Shown here in pieces: positions 34,795-46,275 of a stretch of 64,000 bases of DNA. How positions within the stretch are numbered: the stretch's first letter is position 1; the number at the start of each line of letters is the position of its first letter. The DNA comes from Toxonevra muliebris (Eukaryota > Arthropoda > Insecta > Diptera > Pallopteridae). The stretch spans positions 14,214,704 to 14,278,703 of the forward strand of contig OY829328.1 of NCBI GenBank assembly GCA_963691655.1, in the 5' to 3' direction. The position numbers were made by a program, and so were the translations under genes. Under the pieces are notes generated by a model. The model was not told the DNA's origin, did no database searches, and saw only the letters and a program-made list of their open reading frames with translations.

Positions 34795-35057
34795 GATTAT
34801 ATTGCGAGTATGCTCGGCGAACACCATGAAAGTGTTGTTGCACTGAACACAAAGAGAGAATTTTTACCCACTCTCACACCGAACACAATATGCCCGGTGT
34901 ATTGCACACCGAACACGCCGACTATTCAGGGTAGCAATGAGTTATTTTACAAAACAATATCATTACATATGAAATAGTATTAAACAAATATAACCACCTC
35001 GACCGAGCACAGGAGAAAATGTTTTGTGTTCGCCAAACACCGAGCACCAATATAACC
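34795..35057 (-). mobile_element. TATATTG/TGCTCGG-ended MITE, copy 2 (inverted)
   Basis: The reverse complement aligns with 14229-14525 along its full length: GTGCTCGGTGTTTGGCGAAC at one end, ACAAAACATTTTCTCC, then GTAATGATA-TGTTTTGTAAA, and CATGGTGTTCGCCGAGCATA at the other. It lacks the extra ~27 bp seen in copy 1. Borders carry TATAACC (right) and ATTATATTG-like sequence (left). Confidence 0.8.
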
Positions 35058-35160
35058 AGGCGCTTAGCTGCATTTGCCACGTACTGTTAAAATACAACTC
35101 TGTGCCATAATGGGGGAGTAAATATTTTTCTCCCTACTGGCTTCACCTTTTTATTTTATC

Positions 35161-35272
35161 ATGACCGAGTATATCGCGGTCTTTGTGAGAATAAAGACTC
35201 TCTCTCCCTCTTTGCGTTCGGTGCAACAACAATTTCATGGTGTTTGCCGAGCATAGTTCCAATATAACCATA
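35161..35272 (+). mobile_element. TATATTG/TGCTCGG-ended MITE, partial copy 3
   Basis: The right-hand third of the same family: ACTCTCTCTCCCTCTTTGCG, then GCAACAACAATTTCATGGTG, then TTTGCCGAGCATAG, and an AATATAACC border. Orientation is opposite to its neighbour at 34795-35057. Confidence 0.75.
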
Positions 35273-35286
35273 GCATAAGGGCGATG

Positions 35287-35999
35287 TTAGGGCGATGTTA
35301 CACGATCAATGTTTTGCTGTCAAACAATGCAATTGTTGTTGCTTTGAAAAATGAACACTGAGCAAAAGAGATGAAAGATGAACACATTTCACTTCAAATT
35401 TTTTTACTGTCGAAAAAACCCTGCATCACTTCAAATAAAATGGGGTTGCTGAAGATGCACTGTTGCATTTTATTGGAAAATACTAATATTTTATGAAAAA
35501 TACTACACTTTTTACTAACTTATAAATACATTTTTTTTCTTTGCCACCCTTTGCTTTGTTTGGCTTTTGTTTGTTTGTAAAAATGAGTATTGTTTAAAAA
35601 ATTACTTAATAATTTGTATAAAAACATTAAAACATGATAATTCAATGGCCAAGTAACAAAGTGGCGGAGCTTATTTTAATAGTTCGCAAATTTGAAAGAT
35701 TATTTTTTTGCGTTTTTCATATATAAATGCAACATTTTTTGTATAATTTGTTGCTATTTCCTCCAACATTGTCTCATATTGTCATTATAATTATTTTCCA
35801 TCCAATTCCATTCCAATTGTTGAATTTTCATTCACTTCAATACTTTTTAGTTGGAAAAACATAGTTGCAAATAAAAGTATTAAAAATTAACATTCAGCAA
35901 AAAACTGATAGTGTAACAGGGCATCAAACAAAACGATGAAAATAGAGTAAAAACAGAAAACATTGACAGCAAAAAATTGACCGTGTAACATCAGCCTAA
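35287..35999. mobile_element. Non-autonomous hAT-like element (713 bp)
   Basis: The left end TTAGGGCGATGTTACACGAT, followed by CAATGTTTTGCTGTCAA, is inverted at the right, whose complement reads TTAGGCTGATGTTACACGGT then CAATTTTTTGCTGTCAA. Flanks GGGCGATG (left) and GGGATGCG (right) could be a worn 8-bp target duplication. A second internal copy of the right-end motif sits at about 35895-35925 (CTGATAGTGTAACAGGGCAT). No coding sequence. Confidence 0.75.
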
Positions 36000-37889
36000 G
36001 GGATGCGATATTTTGGTTTAAAACTGAAATGTACTTACTGTCGCTAGAATTTCTGTCGAAATACAGGGTAACAATAATTAACGATAATACTATGGTCACA
36101 GGGCTGCTATATAGGGTGTAAGCGATCAAATAATCGGCATAATTAAAGAACATTTTTCTTCCGGCACAACCTCTTGGCTGGCAAATATAACTCGTAAAAA
36201 GCTCAGCCTAAACCCTCTGTGTGACACATTTTTCTGACATGATTTTGACTTCAGACTCTGAAGAAGGAGGTACTACTGAGCAAACCTGCATTCAAAATTT
36301 TCCTGGGTAAATAAAATTGCGAAGTTTTTTATTTACAATTTTAGTCGTGGGTCTGAATTAAATTTACCGGCTGACCGACAAAATGTTGCTATCATATAAA
36401 AGTTTAATTTTTACTTCCAAATAATGTAATTAAAATATTGCAAATATATAAAACAAAAAATAATTACATTCATAGCAACTTGAAGAGCACCGCAAAAAAA
36501 AAAACAAAACAAGTAACAGTGAAGAGTAGGAAAAAAGAAGAAGAAGAAGCAAACATTGATTAATGATTTGTGAGATAAATTACAGTTGTAAAAGTAGCAG
36601 ATACAAAATACACGTATACATCGCTGTATATACAAAAAACATATGCACATAGAAGGAAGAAATATACGTAGAGTAATTTTCTTTCGATTTTTCCCAATTT
36701 AGAATTGATGAACAAATAATGCTACAACAATTCGGAAGCATTGGCATCTAGTACACAAATATTATGCCAAATGAGCAGAATATCAATTTACGTCCCCACC
36801 ATCATCAAATACAATGTAGCACAATCACTCACATACACACAGATATACACACATACACATACAGAAATGCTACGAAGCATTACTCTACAGAGAGCACTGT
36901 GTGCTCTATTCCTCGCTCTCATCACCCACATACACGTTTACATCGATGGGATGTGATAGGGTGTTTCACACAGCATCCCACTTGACTGATGATGAAGTGA
37001 GAAAGTAATTAAATACAATTTTAAATGCGACTAATGACGCTAAATGGAAATGAGAACACAACCACATAGATACACAAACACACACACACACATAAATATA
37101 TATATATATATATATACGGAAAGGCATTTATCAAAATTCAATAAACGCACAAAAGTATCTCACAATTGTTGCTGTTGTTGTTGTTATTGTTGTTTGTATA
37201 TGTTATTTGTTGAATAGTTAAAATCGCACTTTGCGCGTGAATGGCAAGTGAAATTTCGTATGTATCTAGATACATTTAATTTATTGTTAGTAACTAACAA
37301 AAAAAGAAACAAAATATAGCGTCATCATTGTTGACTTGTCAATTTCCTGTCAAATATTGTTATGAATCGAATTTTACACATACTCATGCTCACATACATA
37401 TATATCTGCATTATCTATTCATACAATATTTCATAGATATATAATTTATACTAAACAAATTTGTTAAAATTTCAATTGAATTTGTTTTTTTTTTTTGAAA
37501 ATGTACAAAGAAAAAAGCACACAACCGCATTTATTGTCCACATCCGCTGTTTAACCCAAAAATCAATTGATATTTTATAACCAACTAACTAACGTCTTAG
37601 TTTTATCTGCACTTAGAGAAAAAGAAATACATATATGCAGTCAAGATTAGTTAAGTCTTATCACAGAAATAATTCATTGTAGCTACTACTAGCGCTCTGA
37701 AGTAAACTATCACTGCAACCAATTGGAGTTTCAACTGAAGGGAACTAAAACATATTTCAATTCAATATAGTACTCGTTCAAGCCATGCACATTAAAGCAT
37801 AAATACCGCCGACGAATAGAAAACTGAATAAAGAACTGAATATGAAAATATTATTTGGTCAAGAATCTCAGGAACTCACTCTGTTAAAG
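36000..37889. other. Transposon-poor block with simple repeats
   Basis: CA and TA microsatellites (36825-36865, 37081-37116) and GTTGTTGTTG runs near 37170; a GC-richer patch at 36890-36975. No coding sequence or element end recognised. Confidence 0.45.
37081..37116. repeat. (CA)n and (TA)n microsatellite
   Basis: CACACACACACA followed, after CATAAA, by TATATATATATATATATATA. Confidence 0.9.
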
Positions 37890-38497
37890 ATGAGTAAAGA
37901 AGATAGGAAAAAAGCATCAGATCATCAAGCTGGTATCAGATCTTTAAGCTGTCAAAGTTGTCAATAAGGAAAATAAACCCTAAACTATCTCCGAATCTAA
38001 TTGTTTATAGCCAAGACATATTACGTATTTTCTCTCAAGGTATCCTACGTAGAAAGGTAATTCAAGTATTCTGGCATAGCGCACCTGTTACTTCTGTTCG
38101 AAGGAACATAAAACAATAGAGCATATCATCTAACACTCTCCTAGGAGTGAATACTACTAGTCAGAAAACAAGAATATGAAGTATCTACATTCTTTTGGAA
38201 AGCTGCTCTAGTAGAAGCTAAAATTAAGCACAACAGAATAGGATTAGGTATATAAGGATATGATACTGCGATCGGTAAATTATATGTCCCAACCTAATTA
38301 TTAAAAGTTTAAGGTTTTTTTTTTGGTTCTTTAGTTTGAATATTTTAATCTATTTTCATTGATATGTATAATGTAATATTAATATTAGAAATATTTTGTA
38401 CCTCTTTCCAAAGTTTACCCATTTATTATTCTGTGTAATCATATATGGCCTATAAAGGCTCGATTATAAATTCTAACAAATAAATAAATAAAAGTAA
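37890..38497 (+). pseudogene. Possible LINE 3' fragment with AAAT tail
   Basis: A weak HKTIEHII-like stretch near 38115-38140 resembles the Cys/His-adjacent end of LINE ORF2, and the region ends in AACAAATAAATAAATAAA, like a LINE tail. Strongly decayed; the call is tentative. Confidence 0.3.
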
Positions 38498-39589
38498 ATT
38501 CAAGTCAATTGCCCAGAACCAGCTAAAAGTTAATTTCTTTAAGTGTATTTTTTCGCTGTCACTCTATGTTTTGGTTATTGATATGTTAATATTTCATTCA
38601 ATTGTTGTCCAATTTTGTACTCAACGCGTTAATCGCATTTGAATTGAGTAAATATTTGTTAATAATTTATTTTGTTATATTTACTAAAGTTAAGTTGTTG
38701 TTATTTGCTGTTATTTGTGCTGTTTTTGTGAGTGATTTCCCAGTTGAAGTTTTTAGGTTGAATTTCAATTTCGTTTGAAATAATTGATTTTACCTCTTCA
38801 ATATTCGAATAATAAATTACTAAAGTCGAACGAAAATTTATTGCATATTTCCATTAAAAAATCCCAAAATATTGAAATTAAATAATTATTTGAGTTTAAT
38901 TAATAAAAAAAAACTATGAGAACTGCTAAATAGCAAAAAACAAATTTAAGAACTTTCTACATTTTGGGAGTTATAATGAAAAATATGCAACAAGTTTTCA
39001 TTGGAAGGAAATATTCATAATTATTGTGGGAAGAAAATACTCATAATTAATTTTTATGAAACTGAACCAATTTTTTTCAACCACTTTTTTTTTTTTTGTA
39101 AACGTTTTTCAATAACACTGTGTGGCAAATTTTTTTGACATAAGTTTTCACTTTGAATTTTAAAAGAGGAAATTCTGCTGAGAAATGCTGCTTCCATAGT
39201 TTTTTTACGTAGGTAAAGTTAAGAACTTTTATATGAATTTTATGGCCTAGGACTTAGTTTAAAAAGTTTTAAAATTATAGTAATAAAAAAAGAAAGAATT
39301 GCCGAATTATTGTAAATTAACACACATTTAAAAGAAAATATAGTGCTAAATTTTTTCCAATATTATTTGGAACTTTCCTACTAGGAGATGGAGCGACATG
39401 TTAAATTTACGAACAGTAAAAATAAATAATGATGGAGAAGTGAAACAGGGGGTTATGAAATTTACATTTCCTCAAAACTAAAACCTCTAAATACGGTCTT
39501 ATATCCATGCAAACATCAAGGTACATATATTTATTTGGTACAGATACAAGGCGGACCAAAGGGAGGTTAATTAGAAGATGGTAGGTAAT
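38498..39589. other. Sequence without a gene
   Basis: AT-rich. 39115-39170 (GACATAAGTTTTCACTTTG) recalls 9410-9465 as a minor dispersed repeat. Nothing else recognised. Confidence 0.45.
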
Positions 39590-40330
39590 TATGTGATCCA
39601 ACTCTAGCGAGACTAGGTTTGATACTCGGCTACTCGGCACAGCCTTAAATAGAAAACAAACATTTTTTTCCTCTCTTCGCCATACGGATTCGGAATAAAT
39701 CTGTAGGACTCTTCCATTCGTGTATTAATATAACACGCGCAAAATAAATAGATGGGGAATGCTCGGTCTAAAATCTCAATTAGCTGTTGTGACATAGTAG
39801 TAGTAGTTAGATATATATTTATACATAAGTAGAATCGAAGTTATCCAAGGTGAGAGAGTGAGTTTAAAGAGCGAAGTCTCGCTCAATCTAGAACTGGGTA
39901 GATATACATAAAGTTCAAAAGGATTTCTTCCTCGCATAAGTCTTTGCAGCTATGACATTGGGTATTTTGTAGGATGCAAAATCTGATCACGGTACGCCCA
40001 CCTAAAAATCTCGGTGAAGTTTACTGTAAACCTAAACACATCTTGTCGATTGTATCCTAGTACCAATTTGTATTTATATATTTTTTCTCTTGCACAAGTC
40101 TGCAAAAGAATATATCCATCCAGGTAATTCAACTTCCCATTACCCAATATAAGAGTAATGTCTAGCCGACGGCTTAGATGGATAAATTATTTCGTATATT
40201 GATCCACCTATTTGAAAGATGTTATTGTTCAGACTAGGGTTTTGATATCAGCGTGACTATCGATAAAGATAGCTCTTTCAGCTCTATTCTGAATAAGGTT
40301 GTTTGCCTCGCTGGATGGCTAGTAGTTCGT
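39590..40330 (-). pseudogene. LINE RNase H fragment
   Basis: On the minus strand about 40220-40320 reads RAERAIFIDSHADIKTLV, matching the RNase H core (-----SDSQAAIKAL) of R1/Jockey-type LINEs. It is followed by VDQYTK and LSRRLDITLILGNGKLNYLDG, which fits the next conserved block (V-LIWVPGH----GNE--D). The catalytic Asp of SDSQ survives as IDSH. Frameshifts and stops lie between the blocks. Confidence 0.55.
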
Positions 40331-42925
40331 CATGAAATACACTAACCAGGTCAGGTAGTATAAACATTTGGAAAGAAACCGACACCGACTCCTGAGATTA
40401 ACTCAAAATATATTGTTCAAAATCATAAATTCACCATTGATAAATCGGTTTTAATGAGTTTTTGCGTTTTATATCTTGTTAACCAGAACAGTTACATGAA
40501 TTTAAATTTCAAAACTTGAAATTGAAGACCATATTTCTATTGAAATTTTTGAGATTTAAAGAATATTCTAAAAGAAGAGCAAAATACTCTTGAATAAAAT
40601 TTGAAGTATATGATCCTCTATTTCCAGCAACTGTTAGAACATCGCTCTCACTTTTTCACCCAGTCAAAAATCTCACCAATGCCTAAAGAGTTGAAACCAT
40701 CACACAAGTCACATCAAACATCAACACCAAGATATCAATTAATCAAAATATCACAACGTGGGAAGAAAATACAAACAAAACGATGCGACATCACATCACA
40801 TTAGATCAGATCACAAGATGGAAATATTTATGTCAAAAGTATTTTTCACTATTGCTAAAAAGATTTAGGAATTTATATATGTATGTATTTTAGATAGAAA
40901 ACAAAAAAAAAAAATGAAATTAAGTACCTATTTAAATGTTAAAAGGAGCAAGCCAAAGAAAACGAAATTAATTTGATACGAAATTCGAAAAAACAAACAA
41001 ACAAAAGCAGTTGTTCGCGTCCATTTCCACTTCGACAAAATACTAATTCGAAAAAATTCAAAAACAAAAATACAATCTGAAATTGTATTTTTAATGCGGG
41101 ACAATATTAATTTCTTCTTCTGAACTTATTTCCTTGCAATAATTTTGAAGCGAGGCATCGAAATAGTGACGGATTTGATCCAAAACAAATGCGCACAACC
41201 CAAACGTCAACATCAACATCAGCATCAGCAGCAACGTGAACGCAGAAAACGTGAAAGCAACTACAACTCTTCAGTGGAACAAACACGTTGATTAATTAAT
41301 CCCGACCATGGTTGGCGACGACGACGACGACGCTACTCTGCCACCATTTTCATCGTCTTCACTTCGCCGATGCTATTCCACCATATCAATGTTCTAGCGC
41401 TGCGAGCTTTAATCTGTTGGCAGAAGTATGTGGAAGTATGTATTTTGTTGGCCTAGCGAGTGTGGGAGTGTAAATGTGATCGTAATCACAATAGCGATAG
41501 CGATCGTGATCGCGATCATTGTTTCTGCTAGCCAGAAAAATGTGATTATTCAATTTAATAGATATTTTAAATTGTTACTGAGAAAAAAGTAAGTACAGAA
41601 ATAAAAAAAAGAACCTTTAATATAAAATGAATTATTTTCGTCGCCTGATCAATTTTTAGTTTCTCCGTGTTATATTTTTTATTTATTTAACAAATTTATG
41701 TCTCAAAATAAGCTACAAATTTTCTTAAACTTTGATTAATTTATTTGGCGTTGAACTTGGAATTCTTTTTGGCACATAAATAAATTAGTAAATCTTATTT
41801 TTTTTTCATCATGTTTTATTTATTAAATTTAGATTTATGAAGTTCTCTTGACTAACACAAATTTGGCACAGTTGAAAGTAATTTTAAATATTTTCACATA
41901 TTAATCTTATTTTTCTTATTATTTACTAGGTAACTAATTTTATTTATTTTTCAATTTTCGCATAAATAAGAAATCAAATGAGCTTTTCATTTATGTATGT
42001 TCTCTCCTTAGCCGATTGTCATAATTTGACATAACTGTGAGATTAACTAAAAATATACATTTGTCATTTCACCTCATTGTCAACTTCTTCTTCTCCTTCA
42101 TTTATGTCATTTTATTTTTCCCCTTCTTCATTATATTTCAATTGGTAATCGTACTGGTTTCCTTTTTCTTTAAGATTTTTAAAAATTTAAATTAAAAAGC
42201 AATTATTTCTCTTATTTTCAAATACGTCTTTATATAAGTCCGTAAAAAAATTGCTATAGTGGCAAATAATGATCATATTTTATAGAGTTTGATTTCATTC
42301 TCTCACTTAATAGTTCAAAGTGAATTTATACCAGGTGAAGTTACCAGCAACTCATTTTTCTTCTTTCTTCGGGGTCATTGATCTTCAAACTGTTCAGTTT
42401 TTAAAAGACTGAGATAATTTTCAAATTCAAATCATTTATGTTTGGTAATTTTAAATTAAAAATAAATTTTAATATAGTAAAAATTGAATTTAACTCAATT
42501 GTTAGGCTTTAAATGAACAATGATGCCAGAAGAATTTCAAAAAGTTCATAGAACTAGCAGATAATATTTTTAAAACTCTAAACATAAAGGCGCATAGTCA
42601 TAGTCAAAAATAAAATGTATTTTAACTAAAATATACTTTAATACCATGCATTTCAAGCAAATTTTTGCTTCATTTTCGATTTTATTCTAGGGGCTCCGCG
42701 AAACCGAATGCCAGCCAAAAGGGCTCCATGGACGAAAAAGATTGAATACCACTTCCATAGGCTGCCAAAATCATTGTTTACATTTCATTTTTAAGAGGGT
42801 TTTACTTTCTTTGTGATTGAAAACTAATGGGGACCAACAACACAACTTCAAAACTTACGCTCAGCGTTGGATATATTTTAGTTTGAAACTTCAATTTCCT
42901 TCTTCGCATTTTCGAACATTATAAA
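40331..42925. other. Sequence without a confident gene
   Basis: 40900-41530 is transposon-poor and includes CAACATC/AGCATCAGC runs, a GACGAC run at 41318-41333, and GCGAT/GATCGC simple repeats at 41478-41518. 41530-42925 is AT-rich with nothing recognised apart from a short GC-rich patch at 42690-42735. Confidence 0.45.
41308..41397 (+). CDS. Small open reading frame of 29 codons, doubtful
   Basis: An ATG in good Kozak context (GACCATGG) opens MVGDDDDDATLPPFSSSSLR and ends at TAG 41395-41397. The Asp run comes from a GACGAC triplet repeat and the Ser run from TCATCGTCTTC. It is probably simple sequence rather than a gene, though it lies in a transposon-poor block on the 5' side of retn. Confidence 0.12.
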   Translation: MVGDDDDDATLPPFSSSSLRRCYSTISMF

Positions 42926-44085
42926 TAAAGTGCCGGTCATATCATTTGCAACCAAAATCACTTGTATTTTAAATGACTTCTTAAGTTCACTAAAATAATT
43001 TTTATCAAAAAACTTTTTTATTCAAAACAAAGTGTATTTATTGCCATTTATTATAAAAATTATTTTACAAATAAAAAAAGAAAGAAGTTATATTAAATTA
43101 AAGTCTGGATTGAAGAGGTCAAAGCATTTGCGACTAGAAGAAGTTAATGTGAAAATTGTAGGAAAATCGAAAAAGTTTTCAAAACTTTGTTGCATATCCA
43201 TTATTAGCGATCACTGTTGAACGTCTACGTGGCATCGGCTCCATTAAATGTTTGGTCTGATCGATTCGAACTCGCTTCCATTCCTTTTGAACATCCTCAT
43301 AGAGATATTCCAGTTTCTTAAATGTATTCGTGCCAATCTTTCGCTTCACGAGCATCAAATGACTCTCAATTGGATTTAGATCGAGGTACTGTACTGGACA
43401 AATGAGAAATTGTACATTTTTTTGCGACAAGACAAGCTTTTACCAATTTAGCCGTGCGCTTTGGGATATAATCCTGTGGAAACGTCCAATCAAGCGGCAT
43501 TTCCAAGCCAGCGTATGGAAGTACAATGTCTCTTAAAACGTTTTTATAATCGTTGTACTTCCTAATTCCGGAATGTGATGCGTTGGACCCATGTCATTAG
43601 CTGAAAAGCAACCCAGACCACAATACAACCTCCTTGGTGGTTTACCGTACTCGGTGTATGTTTAGGTCGGTGTGACCTTTGAAAAAATTATTTTCCATCA
43701 GAACCGCGCATGCTAATTTTGCTCTCATCTAACAACAAAGCGTTTTGCAATTATTGAAAAGTTCATTTTTTGTATTTATGAGGGAATTTTAAATGAGTTA
43801 AGCGATTTTTCTTAGAGTAAACGTTTTTTCGGCAATGTTGTATGCACTTAATCCACTTTTTCTGGGTCATCGCTTGATGGTCGATGATGACATATCCAAA
43901 TTAAGTGCATTTTTTATTTCTCTCGCTTCCACTTTCTGATTCCCTTTCATCAATTTTGTGATTTCGTAAGTTTTTCTACACGTTTCTTTGCGAGGTCTTC
44001 CACCTCTATGACGCTGTTAACAATTCGCGAAATCGTCGACTTGTGTCTCTTCCTCCGTGTCTCCGACTATTTCTCCTCCTTTCAA
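42926..44085 (-). pseudogene. Tc1-like transposon with decayed transposase
   Basis: On the minus strand, from right to left: a linker region around 43990-44060, then REIKNALNLDMSSSTIKR (DNA-binding domain end), LSAYNIAEKTFTLRKIA, a middle part with many stops, and the best-kept C-terminus at 43179-43430 with DLNPIESHLMLVKRKIGTN and MPRRRSTVIANNGYATKF. This order is a complete Tc1 transposase. The left border near 42926-42950 reads AGTGCCGGTCATATCATTTG after TA, a Tc1-like end. The opposite end was not found; instead an inverted duplicate of the C-terminal part lies at 44085-44235. Confidence 0.8.
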
Positions 44086-44235
44086 TCAAAGCCCAATTGA
44101 GAGCCATTAGATGCTCGTGAAGCGAAAGGTTGGCACGAATACGTTTTAAAAAACTGGAGGATCTGTATGAGGATGTTCAAAAGCAATGGAAGCGATTTCG
44201 AATCGATCAGGCGAAACATTTAATAGAGCCGTACC
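44085..44235 (+). repeat. Inverted duplicate of the Tc1 C-terminal segment
   Basis: The plus strand here (GCTCGTGAAGCGAAAG, ATTGGCACGAATAC-like, TGAGGATGTTCAAAAG, CGAATCGATCAG) matches the reverse complement of 43240-43395 closely over about 150 bp. The encoded ESH-MLVKRKVGTN is the same motif as in the main copy. Either a second truncated element in opposite orientation or a local inversion duplication. Confidence 0.8.
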
Positions 44236-46104
44236 TACCTACCCTAATTGTGTGTATGAAAATAATGATTTAAAATAAGACAATATAATATTTATACTTA
44301 AATTATGACCGATTTCTGCTATAGATTAACATCCAGCGACTCTATCGATATAAAAAAATGTGAATGAATTCGCAAATAAAGTTTTATATATTCCATAAAA
44401 TTTAAGGCTCCTGACAGTTAACCTCTTTTTTATTCACAAAAAACTCGAACTGATACATTTTCTTAGTCATAAGGCTCTAACTTTTGCTTTGTCATTCATC
44501 ATTGAACTCATATCTTCTATGATTTGATTTGCAGAGCTAATGCACTCACAACAGTATATAAATTTATACTTTTTTTAACTGTCACCAACATAAAATTGCA
44601 GTTGTTGTTTTTTTTTGTATTCAAAAAAAAACTCTGTAAAAACAACGATGAAGTGTGTAAAACGCCCACGCACCTACTCGAAAACACTTTAATGCAAAAA
44701 CAGAAGAGGAAGCAAAATCAGTTTCATTGAATTTCTAAAATGTTTTATGCTGGAATAAAAAATCTCAACAACAGCAGCAGTTGCTGCTGTCCATTTTCCT
44801 ATGTACATATGTATATAAAATCAGCGGCAAGTTTTATTAATCGCTACAAGCTTTTAAATTTACTTCTATGCGATATTATTAATCTGTTTTTGTTGTTGCT
44901 ATTGTAGCTGCTGAACGTTGTTGTTGTTTTTGTTGGTGTTTTTCCTTTGGCGTAATTTTTTATATTAAAAATAAATAAAAATCGCTTTTGATATCGAATA
45001 TAAACAAAATTTCGATTAATTTGTTTTGACATGCCACTGTTGTTTTTTATATATGTATCTATTTCTGTTGTTGTTGCTGTGGTTGTTGTTTTTACTGTGT
45101 TGCGCTAAGCTTATGAGACAACAAAATAAACATCAACATGGAATGGAATCGGTGAAATATGTACATACATATCTATGAATATCAACGTGGGATAGTGAGT
45201 GTTGCGTCAAGGACTGCGTTTATGTGCGTCAAACTTTGGTTGCTTAGGGTAGAACATTTATAATTAAATTTATAAAATATTTGAAATGTTTTTTATTTGT
45301 ACGTATGTATGTAGTATATAAATATATATATTTTATATTATTTTAAATGTTTCTATTTTGTTGGTGTTGTTGTCTTTATAATTACATCTTTTGAAATATT
45401 TTCCATTAAAAATTTTGACATTATTAATTTACGACATATTAAATGTTGCAACAATATTGGCAAATTGCACAACGTGAAAATATTATTAGCAAGCGAGACA
45501 AGACAACAGCAACAACAACAGCAACAGCAGAAATACAAAATATTAAGCTGCTGCTGCCGCTACAGCGAAAACGTCAAAATGCGAATCATAATAAACTTCA
45601 TCATTGACGACTGCAAGCAACAAACTCTTTTTGTTGTTCTTTTTTTTTGGTTGTGTTTTTTTAAGGTTTTTTTTTACATTTCGACGGATACGGCTGTTGC
45701 TGCCGTATGGAATTGCACTAATATCAGAAGAGAGGGGCAGAGAGAATAAGTGATGCCTCTCACTCTTTTCGTTGTACTTCTGTGGTGATACTGTGGGGAG
45801 AGAACACAAATATTAAAAGTTAATTTTTAAATATAAAATGTTGTTTGGTACTGTGAAAACCAACTAAAGGGCCAATTTGGACCTTATTGTGCTACCTAGC
45901 TCTCACGACTTCTCTTTTTTAAAAGCATTAACGTCATTTGAACCTTCGCGAGATTTTTTATTAGTTTTTTCATAGTTTTTTCACTTTTTGAGCAGTCGTA
46001 CTCTTTTATGAAAAATTTAAAAACGGAAACTGCCATTTTTTTGGCATAATTCTACAGTCAACGCTGTCTGTCATAAAAGAGTGTCAGCTATTTCGAAAAT
46101 TTGC
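44236..46104. other. Sequence without a gene, triplet-rich in parts
   Basis: GTTGTTG and CAACAGCAGCAG runs at 44770-44790, 44890-44940, 45065-45095 and 45508-45555. The CAGCAGCAGTTGCTGCTG stretch at 44773-44790 can form a small hairpin. Apart from these, AT-rich and unrecognised. Confidence 0.45.
45508..45555. repeat. CAA/CAG triplet run
   Basis: CAACAGCAACAACAACAGCA and further CAG units, then GCTGCTGCTGCC. Imperfect microsatellite. Confidence 0.8.
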
Positions 46105-46275
46105 ATGCACCAAAAGAGGTGCACTTGTACACTTTCTTGTAATTCTCATATACTTCATATCGATAGTGAATATAAGAAGGCTATGAGAATTAACCACCAG
46201 ACGAAGACAAGAATTGAACTCGAACCTCCCGTGTGAAAGTCTAGAGCACTACCCTCTAGACTATCGAGGCCATAT
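46105..46275 (-). mobile_element. tRNA-Glu-like SINE
   Basis: On the minus strand, starting near 46275, there is a tRNA-like head: A box TAGTCTAGAGG (46253-46263), an anticodon-arm-like GACTTTCACACGGGAG whose loop would give TTC (Glu), and B box GGTTCGAGTTC (46216-46226). A non-tRNA body follows (TGGTTAATTCTCATAGCC) down to about 46105. The acceptor stem does not pair, so it is not a tRNA gene. The Pol III promoter boxes and unrelated body are what a SINE should show. Confidence 0.7.

Noticed and set aside
34537..34977. 146-codon open frame on the plus strand
   Set aside because: It runs from Tc1 debris into the non-coding MITE copy 2; composition and homology change midway, so it is not a gene.
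45353..45538. Cys-rich peptide beginning MYFCCCCCCCCC
   Set aside because: The Cys run is the complement of a CAG/CAA triplet run; simple sequence.
46216..46275. Functional tRNA-Glu gene
   Set aside because: The A and B boxes are present but the acceptor stem does not pair and a non-tRNA body continues; a SINE fits better.
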